Shown here piece by piece: positions 55,301-64,000 of a DNA stretch of 64,000 bases (position 1 is its first letter; each line of letters begins with the position of its first letter). Position numbers and translations under genes: made by a program. Source of the DNA: Petunia secreta (taxonomy: Eukaryota; Streptophyta; Magnoliopsida; Solanales; Solanaceae); NCBI GenBank assembly GCA_029990175.1, contig JARKIP010000038.1:22637501-22701500 (forward strand), read 5' to 3'. The notes under the pieces are model-generated. The model did no database searches and was not told where the DNA came from. It saw only the letters and a list, made by a program, of their open reading frames with translations.

Positions 55301-57357
55301 AGATTATTCACAAACCACGACTATTTGTAAACCAAGAGCACAAACAACCTTTTACCTGATACAATTGTCCAAGGAAAGAAAGAAACAGGAACAAAAAACA
55401 CAAACAGACCTCAGAACAGCTCTTAACCAACATGAACCAGCCTCCTAGACCTGCAGCAACTAGGAAAGAATCCCACCTTTTGCAAGCCAAGAAACAACCC
55501 CTCACACACTCTTTCACTGCCCTTAGGCAACTCCGAACCATGGAATAACACCTGAACAACAAGAAACGGCCTCCCCATACCAGCTTCTATCACCGGAAGC
55601 AAGCCTGAACAAGCATACATACACTTTCTGATCCCCTCACACTTGACCATCCACTAGGCTACTCTTTAAGCACCTACAAGACAATAGAAACCCTCCAAAC
55701 AATATGCAAACTAAAACTAAACTCTCCTAATCGCCTACAACATCAAGACCTCTTTCTTAACTAGCTGCAGACACTTGAACACTCCTTCAGACCCCTGCAA
55801 AAAACAGACCCCTTCCCTAAACAAAGGAACCAGAAACAACATGTTGCATGTAAACATCACCTTAAACCCTCTAATTCTTTTAACAAACCAGAAACTAAGA
55901 TGCAGCACCAACAGTCTGAAACGCTCATTTCTTCCTAAATAGACCTTAACTCTATCCCAGCAACATGAAACAAAACTCACCATAGCAGGTCCTATTGCTC
56001 CCCGCACTTCTGTTTCAAAACTCACCAGAACAACTCCCTCTACTTCAGAACAACCAGGAACCAACTCCCTGAAACTTCTTGACTATTCCAGCTTACTCAA
56101 ACCAATGACTCAAGATGAATGGAACAACTATTTATTAGAAAGAATATAAAGAGAGGACAAGAATAGACATACCATTGGCAAATGTATAGAAGGCTGGGAA
56201 ATAGCACAAACACGAAACTTAAGAGATCCTAGGCAGATTCATTAAACTCGGGATAGAACTAGAGGACCGGAAAGAGAACATAATACCTAAACTCTGAAGA
56301 GACAAGGGAGCTTCTACTAGGCAAACTGGGAAAGCAAGCAGCTAATTCTGAAGAATTGACCTTGAACCTCTTTAAATAGGAGATGAATTATCTCAAACTA
56401 AAAGGGAAACAAAGTACATTCCGCAGAATAACAGAGAACTGATTCTTAACTTAACAATAAATATGAAGTTCTTTTAATTAACAACTGCCTTAACCCTATT
56501 ACTCAGCTTCTAGGCAGAAATATAAAAAAAATCCAATTATCTTAAGTTTCATTCATAATTTTTACATAGTCTGATTAAAACACTAAACTTTACATACACT
56601 AATCACCTAAACCAATACCTATGCTAACACAAGTTATAATATAAACAAATTAAATATAAAGGGAATGAAGTTATACACTGACCTTTCGCGAGGCAGTAAA
56701 TGGGGTGATTGATCCGAGGTCCTTACATTCGAACAAGCGACGATAACTGGACGATTCACAAAATTTAAAAGCCGGAAATTAGGAAGGAAAAATGAAATCG
56801 TTATTTAAAAAGCACTAGGAGGGTCCTCGTTTCCTAAGTCCCTCAATTCCTTTACCAAAATCCGATCCCTAAATCAGTGAATCTAAGAGGTATTTATAGG
56901 TAAAGTTTGGGGTTTCAAAAGAGGCTCAGCTCGATGTGGGAAAATATTTCAAAGGGAAATTGGACGAATCTCAATCGTTGGATTTAATTAAAAAATAAAT
57001 AGTGATATAATCTAACCCGTTTAAAAAAAGATAAGGTTGTAAAATTAAAGGGACGACACTGGGAACTCCCTATTCGCTGGTTGTACGATTGACCTAGCTG
57101 GATTTTTTTTTTTTTAAGGGGGAAGGATGCTAGGGTTTCAAAATTTGGAGAGATTGGGGTAAGGAAGGCGGGGGTTGGGATTTATAATTGGGTAAATGGG
57201 TTAAGATTAAATGGTTTAGTTAATTGATAGGATTTACACGGATACGTTAGATTTAGGCTGCATCTTGCGATTTTAACCCCTTTTTCTTCAAATATTGCTT
57301 ATAATTTCAAAATTAGCCTTACTTAAAATATTTCCCAGATAAAATTGGGTATTGACA
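55300..57357 (-). repeat. Probable 3' LTR of a minus-strand gypsy element
   Basis: On minus it begins TGTCAATACCCAATTTTATC at 57357. It is preceded by the purine tract GGTAAAGAGAGGTAGC, the normal arrangement of polypurine tract and 3' LTR. Its first ~140 bp recur at 61570-61433 (minus). The far end is not defined; the segment near 55300-55405 repeats one at 49868-49980. Open frames on minus (55308-56064) show no known domain. Confidence 0.5.
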
Positions 57358-58189
57358 GCTACCTCTCTTTACCCAAAAAGGATGAAACAGTTTTCAGGGT
57401 AAAGAAGTTGACGTAAAAGCCAATTTTGTCACGATAGAGCCCAAGAATTTTGATTCCAAGGACCAAAAGGTGAGGCTTATGCACATGGCCAAACTCTAGT
57501 CTCCGAGTTGCCAACATATCTTTGGCTAAACAAAAATCAGGCCGTATGTAGTTGGACGCGACTCAAAACAAAGACGAGACAACAACGACTACTCAAACGC
57601 AGGAAAAGATGCTTATAATCACCCAAGTTATGAAGATGTGTCGACAACACACCCATAAGAGGAGTTTACATGGACATATTTTCCACTGCATCTTGATAAT
57701 CGAGTTATCTCGTCTTTAATCTTGAACCTCGAGCTGGGTCTTGGCTTATGAGGATATTTGGTTTGCAAAAATAAGCTGACACAAAGGCTGACACAAGGGT
57801 TAACACCAGGCTGACCTCTAGATTGACCACTTGTTCAAGTGTGGATCTTTCGATCTTTTGTTGACGAGTCTAGCTCATATCAATATTTGCTCCAATTCAC
57901 TGCTAAGAAAAAGTTCCGTGTTGTGCTCTAAATGCTGCTGCGGTCCTGCTAAAATTCTATAAAATCTAGACAAACGGTAAGCGAGCAACTGCTAATACAA
58001 CCCAATAATCGGAATAAAGAATAAAATAAGTATCTATAGCATGAGTTTGTAGGTTCATGTTGCGATATCATCGATAAACTCTTCCTTCAATCAACTGATG
58101 AGGCGCTCCAACCAGGGAAAGTCTAGGCTAATTGTTATTTTGAAATAATAAAGCAAGACAATAAGCAAAACATGTATGATTTTTCGTAG
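57358..58189 (-). other. 3' untranslated part of the minus-strand gypsy element
   Basis: It lies between the tandem repeat block and the polypurine tract. No coding signal is seen on either strand, and short phrases such as GCTGACACAAGG occur twice near 57775-57800. Confidence 0.45.
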
Positions 58190-59095
58190 AATATGAAGTT
58201 ATTACACAATAAGTCGACTAACGAGACATATGGTCTCAAGTTGACTTATCAATTTATAGTCTACGCAGGTACAAAATATAAGCTTATTGCAGGACAACCA
58301 ACTGGTGAGACACTCCGAACGCGGTGTCTCAAAGTTGACTTGTCATCTATAATCTAAACAAGTAGAAAACATAAAGATATTGCAGGACAACCAACCTGCG
58401 AGACACATCGAATATGGTGTCTCAAAGTTGACTTGTCAATTTTATAATCTAGTCAGGCACGAAACATAAAGATATTGCAGGACAACCAACCGGCAAGGCA
58501 CACCAAACATAGTGTCTCAAAGTTGGCTTGTCTATTTATAATCTAAACAAGTACGAAACATAAAGATATTGCAGGACAACCAACTGGCGAGACACACTGA
58601 ACAAGGTGTCTCAAAGTTGACTTATCTTTTTTTAATCTACTCAAGTATGAAACATAACGATATTGCAGGACAACCAACTGGCGAGACACACCGAACATGG
58701 TATCTCAAAGTTGACTTGATTAGTACGAAACATAACGATATTGCAGGATAACCAACCAGCGAGACACACCGAACATGGTGTCTCAAAGTTGACATGTCTA
58801 TTTATAATCTACTCAAGTACGAAACATAAAGATATTGCGGGACAACCACCAGGCGAGACACATTGAACATGGTGTCTCAAAGTTGACTTGTCTATTTATA
58901 GTCTAAACAAGTATGAAACATAATGATATTTCACACACCGAACATGGCGTCTCAAAGTTGACTTCACACCGAACATGGCGTCAAAGTTGACTTCACATCG
59001 AACATGGCGTCTCAAAGTTGACTTGTCTACTTATAATCTAAACAAGTATGAAACATAAAGGTATTGCAGGACAACAAATTGGCGAGACACACCGA
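58190..59095. repeat. Tandem repeat of about 94 bp, nine or so units
   Basis: Units contain AAAGATATTGCAGGACAACC, then a GCGAGACACACCGAACATGG core, TGTCTCAAAGTTGACTTGTC and a TATTTATAATCTAAACAAGT-type end. Starts lie near 58270, 58372, 58467, 58561, 58655, 58733, 58827, 58921 and 59056. Unit 58655 is shortened. The 58921 unit has an internal ~30-bp expansion of ACACCGAACATGGCGTC. The array sits upstream of a polypurine tract on minus, as known for 3' UTRs of plant gypsy elements. Confidence 0.9.
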
Positions 59096-59099
59096 ATTT

Positions 59100-61432
59100 T
59101 GATAAGATGCATAATTTTCATAATTACATGCTTGAAAATTCAAGTGGTGATTGATTCACATGATTAGAAGGATTTTGAATTGATATAATCTGAATTCTTT
59201 GATAGAAAACTTAAATGGAAATTTGTTTTAGCAATTGATATAGTATCAATTAGGACCTGTAAATGTTAGGAATCTGTTAAGCTAATCAAGAGATTCTAGG
59301 CTTAAAATCAGTATGGAACACTTTGGTACATTAATATTTGAACTTGGATTTTGTTATTATTAAGGGGAGGGAGTTCTAATTGCCTGAGATTCTGTTTGCC
59401 TTACTGATAGGGACTAGATTGGTCTATACTTAGAAAGAGTACCCAAGAGTATCCCTTTTAATTTTGGAACACAATATTGCCTTGTCTTATTGGTGTTAAC
59501 CGTTTGAATTTTAATTTCCCATCCCTCACCAATATAAACTAGCTCTATTTTTCATATTACACACAGTTTCATACACAGAAACACATAGAACACTTCACAG
59601 GCCTATACTTTACTCTCTCTGATTGTTTTGGAGAACCCCCTGCCCTGTTTGCTTTCTGGTTTGCCTCTTGCAAGTATTAATCACTTTCAGCATTTTGTTT
59701 GTTTGTCTCATACTGCTAAAGGTATTCTTTTACTCCTTACTGTTGTTTGCAGCTATTTTTGAACTCACTTATGTCTGGTTGCATTTTTTTCTGTGTTTGT
59801 CTCACCTAAAACTACCTATGCTTATCTGGAATTCCACTCCTCGGTTATAGGTTTCTTATTAGTTCTTATTAACCTTTATACAGTTATTAGGATGATCTAA
59901 AAAATCATACCAGTATTACTTAGTGCAGGGCATTGTATAACCATATTTCCCCTACTGCTATGGACTTTGGAAAGCCTAATCACTACTGGGACAGGGCTAA
60001 TTTAATGGAGCTTTAACACATGTTTTCCCTCTCTAGTGTTCCCTTTATATGTACATTTGTTAGGATTTTCCTTGTTGTAATTAAGACAGGTTATACAGTT
60101 ACAAGATTGTGTAATTAGGCTGCCCAGGGGCCTCTTCTTACTCTTCTCCCTTACGTGTCTGCATCATGAAGTAGTCTTTACATTTTAAAATCTAACTGAT
60201 GAATTGAAACTTATCATATAACGTCTAACGATTTAAGACTTGGCTTGACAGTGACGTTTACGATTTTTATTATGAGTTCACCTTTTAATCGACTAAAATC
60301 TAAAATGCAGAAATCGTTTTCATGCTTAAACTGATAAAATACATAAAACAGGGGGCTGATTGCGTTGATTAGTTGCTTTAACTGAATCGATTTTGTAAAA
60401 TGTAACTGCCCATTTTGCTTAATTAAGCTGGGCATAAAACCTCATTTAAATCTGGCCCTATTTGTATGTTTAAACTAATTTTTCAACTCCTAAACTCTTA
60501 TACACTAACCTCATAGTGTATATGGGGTATGGGTTAGTGGGATCAACCATACTACAATTATATGTATTTTTTTAAAAGTTCGGACAAATCTTATCATGTA
60601 CTTTGCATGCCTATACTTATATATTTCGTGTGATAACCCCTTATGCGCATTTGTGTGTTTAGTGACCCTTATTTCTAAAACAGCCGTTTCTTTACATATA
60701 TATTTTTTTAAAATGATCCCAAAAATAAAATATCCATTAATGTTAGGGCTCGACAATTAATGTCGAGTCACACCGACCCTAAATGGTTAACATTTTATTT
60801 CAAAAACAATCCCTATTCGTTTTCTTTGACAAAATCTGAAAACTATTTATAAAATCTGCCTATTTTCACAAAATCAATTCAGCTCTTAAAATTGTGTAAC
60901 TACGCCGTTTCTTAATGCTTTCTTGTAGCTTTGGTCATTTTTCGGTTAGGCATTTGTAATAGAGGCCAAAAATACGAGTAGGCGTGAAACATAGGTCGTA
61001 CTTGCAAAATTTAAAGCCCAATTGAATACATGCTGCCCACGTCCACATTATTTTGCATGAATAGACTTAGTCCCTTAATTGATTATGAATTTGACCTCTT
61101 TTAAGTTAGTAATATATATATTGCGAACATGATAACAGTTATAGCTTGTTTAGACATCCCAAAATTAACCGCTCGAGCGGAAACCACTTTTGTGGGACTT
61201 GAGGAAGTGCCTAACACCTTCTTCCCCGAGTCATTTGGACTTCTTACCCTCGAATCTCTGAATCTGGACATATTTAATGAAAGACCCGACCTTAGACATT
61301 TAGGTGACCTAATACACCTTAGAAATCCATATTAGGTGGCGACTCCAATCTCGAACTCAAACGAGTTACCCAGTCAAACTCGAATCTCGACTCGCTCCGA
61401 GTTGAGTTTAAAATAGGGTATGACAGTTAATA
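59100..61432 (+). repeat. Long gypsy LTR-like block
   Basis: A TATA-like CCAATATAAACTAGC near 59530 is followed by leader-like CT-rich text. The right end has GAAGTGCCTAACACCTTC (61205), TTAGGTGGCGACTCC (61333) and ends GGGTATGACAG. These phrases resemble the end of long LTRs of Ogre-like gypsy elements and the block at 33530-33857. No internal coding region adjoins it, so it may be a solo LTR. The left boundary is where the 94-bp repeat breaks off. Confidence 0.5.
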
Positions 61433-61570
61433 GATAGGATTTACACTGGTGGGTTAGATTTTAGACTGCATCTTGCGATTTGACCCCCTTTTCTTCAAAT
61501 TACTCATCTTGCTTATTATTTCAAAATTAGCCTTACTTAAAATATTTTCGGGACAAAATTAGGTGTCGAC
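61433..61570 (-). repeat. Start of the 5' LTR of the minus-strand gypsy element
   Basis: On minus it starts TGTCGACACCTAATTTTG and matches the first ~140 bp of the LTR at 57357-57220, about 80 to 85 percent by eye. It is cut at 61433, where the LTR-like block at 59100-61432 abuts. Confidence 0.6.
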
Positions 61571-62840
61571 AGTGTGTATAAGTCAGATATTTTCATCCAT
61601 TCAGTTAATGGAAGAGTTAATTCTCAAATTCTCTTTTTAGAATATTCCACCAACCCTTCTCACATGCAATACAAACCCTAACTGATTTTCACGAATTTGA
61701 ACTGATTTTGATAATTTGACAATAACAATCAATGACGTGCTAAACGTGACAGATGTAGTATAGAGTTATTATACCGGACATAGTAACATAATAACTTATT
61801 TTGATACCAAAATGTAGTCATCATCTTGACGAAAATATCTGCCAATGCACTAAAACGTTGACAGAATAGACAAGGTTAGATTCATAGTGGTAGAAGGTTT
61901 GCTGGAAATTGTGTCAAGTAGAAAACTATAAACGCATGATGCTTTGTGGGGTAGATTTTGTAAGAGGAAGTGTGTTCAATTGAAGTCCCTTTGCCGAAAA
62001 TAAATCAATAGGGTAAAATTCAAAATTTTGGGTTATATATAAACTTTTGAAATCCCTCATTGGTACAAGGGAAAATTTTAGTATTATGATAAGGTTACAA
62101 GTTTGAATCTCATGTGTGATATTTTTTAAATTTATTTGAATTACTATTAAGTTTCATTTAGCTTAAAAGCACTTTAAGACTTTCCCAAACGCTGAAACAA
62201 GCCAAAATTGTTTAACAACTCATTTAACCAGCTTTAAGTCCTCCATCTTAATTCATCAGGCTAGACGGTCAAATATCTCAAATAAAAAATCTTTTACTGC
62301 GCCACATGGTCCTTTTTCAAAGTGCTCGGGCTGCAAACCTAATGTGTAGATCTTGTTGCCATGATAAAACACTAACCATTTAAGTACGAATCCTAATACT
62401 TTTGCATAATACAGGAGCTGAGTATAGCATTACCTATGTTTTGCACTGTAGCTGGTTATAATTAGCCTTTTAGAATTGTTGCAAAATGAAAGATTGGCTA
62501 CAGTGGGACGTGATTCCGAAAAACTGAGAAACCAGTCAAAACTGGTGAGTTTAGCTTCTTGCTTCTTTATGGTCAAAATATTGCATCTTATGATTAGCAC
62601 TACCATTCGGTAGCACAGTGCACGAACATCCGCGATCGAGTAGGGTTTAGGGAGCATCCTAGATGGTGTAATATAGGTAGTTTACCCTGATGCAAGAATC
62701 ACTATCTAATTTCACGGCTTGAATCCGTAACCTTTAGATTATGCTTAGATAATTTTACCATTTCTAGCACTACCATTTGGCATTCAACAAGTACAGAAAA
62801 TGAAGATGTTAACATTGGCAATAATGTTAGCATCTTCAAT
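61571..62840. other. AT-rich DNA, nothing recognised
   Basis: No gene, repeat or RNA gene is seen on either strand. Frames such as 62430-62657 (minus) show no domain. Confidence 0.4.
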
Positions 62841-62844
62841 TTGG

Positions 62845-63749
62845 ATGAAAGTATCAAATTGCTGAGCCACACCCTAAAAGTATGGGAGCGTGTGGTTGGA
62901 ATGTGGATGATGATCGCTGTGTCTATTTCTGACAACTAATTTGGATCATGTCAGAACGATCAACTATGGAAGCCATCCATCTTGTAAGGAGATTGTTGGA
63001 GCAGTATAGGAATACAAAAAATGACATACATATGGTGTTTATTGACCTAGAAAAGACATACGATACAGTTCCAAGCAAAATTTTATGGAGATTCTTAGAG
63101 TCCAGAGGGGGTACGTGTGGCTTACATTACATCAATCAAAGAACATGTACAACAGAGCAAAGAGTCGAGTGTTAACAGTAGGAGGGGACTTGGGTCACTT
63201 CCCCATCGAGATGAGGCTGCACCAAATATAAACTCTCAGCCCATTTTTATTTGCCTTGGTGATGGACGAACTGACACGACATATTCAAGGGGAGGTACCG
63301 TGGTGTATGTTATTTGTAGATGACATAGTACTGATGGCCGAGACACGCGACGGAGTTAATGATAGACTAGAGGGCTGGAGGCAGACTCTGGAGTCTAAAG
63401 GGTTTAGGTTGAATAGCACTAAGACAGAGTACATGGAATTCAAGTTCAGCGATGCATCACTTGAGTCAGATGGGGAAGTGAGGATTGAGATACAAGTCAT
63501 CTCCAAAAGCGAAAGATTTAAGTATCTTGAGTCGACAATAGAAAGAAATGTAGAGATCATTGATGATGTCATGCAGCATATTGGGACACGCTGGATGAAA
63601 TGAAAGCTCGTATTTGGTGTCCTATGCGATAAGAATGTGCAACCAAAAGTTATAGCTAAGTTCCACAGACTGGTTGTTAGGCCGGCTATGTTGTACGGGG
63701 CAGAGTATTGGTCTGTTAAGAATACACACGTACAGAAGATGAGTGTAGC
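62845..63749 (+). pseudogene. RTE-type LINE reverse transcriptase fragment
   Basis: The text begins SIKLLSHTLKVWERVV near 62850 and continues with STMEAIHLVRRLLEQYRNTK, then HMVFIDLEKTYDTVPSKILW. After a shift comes LFALVMDELTRHIQGEVPW and the catalytic MLFVDDIVLMAETRDGVN (63310). It goes on with GFRLNSTKTEYMEFKF, VVRPAMLYGAEYWSVKN and ends at VQKMSVA. The order and wording match plant RTE-clade LINEs. Frameshifts near 62945 and 63110 and a TGA at 63601 disable it. A CACTA element cuts it at 63750. Confidence 0.88.
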
Positions 63750-64000
63750 CACTACTAAAAAAACAGAGATTTTCGACCGCCAAATCGGTCGAACAATGGT
63801 CGACATGTGGACCGATCTTCGACCGATTGAGGTGGTCGACCCAAATTAGGTCGAAATAGGCCTTCGACCGAAATTCGGTCGAAGTTCGACCGACTATTGG
63901 TCGAAGAACAAGGATCAAACTTTTTAAAGTGACCAGTTCTTCAACCGAAAATCGGTCGAAAGTCGGTCGACCTTCGACCGAATTTCGGTCGAAGGCCTAT
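63750..64000. mobile_element. CACTA element 3, left end only
   Basis: It begins CACTACTAAAAAAACAG exactly where the RTE reading frame breaks. It carries many subterminal palindromes of the type TTCGACCGAATTTCGGTCGAA (for example near 63862 and 63977). The window ends inside it, so its length and coding content are unknown. Confidence 0.82.

Noticed and set aside
55308..56064. Minus-strand frames of 75-109 codons as host genes
   Set aside because: They have overlapping frames, no domain, and sit in sequence that begins like an LTR on the same strand.
60214..60756. Minus-strand frames of 73-81 codons
   Set aside because: No domain; they lie within a long LTR-like block.

Overview
The window is plant nuclear DNA consisting almost entirely of nested transposable elements. 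I found no ordinary host gene, rRNA or confidently functional tRNA. The organism is a eudicot. A nested element at 1097-1283 (ends CAGTGGCAG... and ...GGTCCGCCCATG) resembles one I associate with Solanaceae, so a solanaceous genome is my best guess, not a proof.

Layout. 1-1.7 kb: AT-rich DNA and a MITE-like element with another inserted in it. 1.94-6.96 kb: copia LTR fragment split by a decayed L1-type LINE with a 15-bp target-site duplication (TSD) and an A-rich tail. 7.4-8.1 kb: 3' end of a second LINE. 8,262-19,830: complete Ty3/gypsy element of the Tat type, with two 657-bp LTRs that differ at about six positions, TSD ACCAA, one gag-pol frame broken by six stop codons, a tRNA-like segment, and a spliced antisense gene with its own TATA box. 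20,630-32,412: Mutator-like element (MULE) with a perfect 9-bp TSD. 33.5-49.8 kb: a decayed copia element. Its reverse transcriptase is interrupted by two CACTA elements 11 bp apart (37,886-42,752 and 42,764-48,614). The first CACTA carries a young 5'-truncated LINE on the minus strand. 50-53.4 kb: decayed gypsy element. 55.3-61.6 kb: minus-strand gypsy remnants with a ~94-bp tandem repeat and a second gypsy LTR-like block. 62.8-63.75 kb: RTE-type LINE cut by a third CACTA that runs off the window.

The most interesting object is the MULE. It holds a two-exon mudrA-type transposase (plus strand), a four-exon Ulp1-like gene (minus strand) and, between them, two small TATA-driven ORFs. Nearly all of its noncoding segments are filled with the palindrome TGTTTAAACA: promoters, the transposase intron, all three Ulp1 introns and the spacers. 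I count roughly 48 exact copies by eye and many variants. In the best block eight copies sit exactly 20 bp apart, and the exons contain essentially none. This looks like a dispersed protein-binding array built by the element itself, comparable in layout to the motif arrays read by VANDAL anti-silencing proteins. In the Ulp1-like protein the catalytic Cys position reads Ser.

All functional statements are inferences from reading translated sequence; no database search was run.
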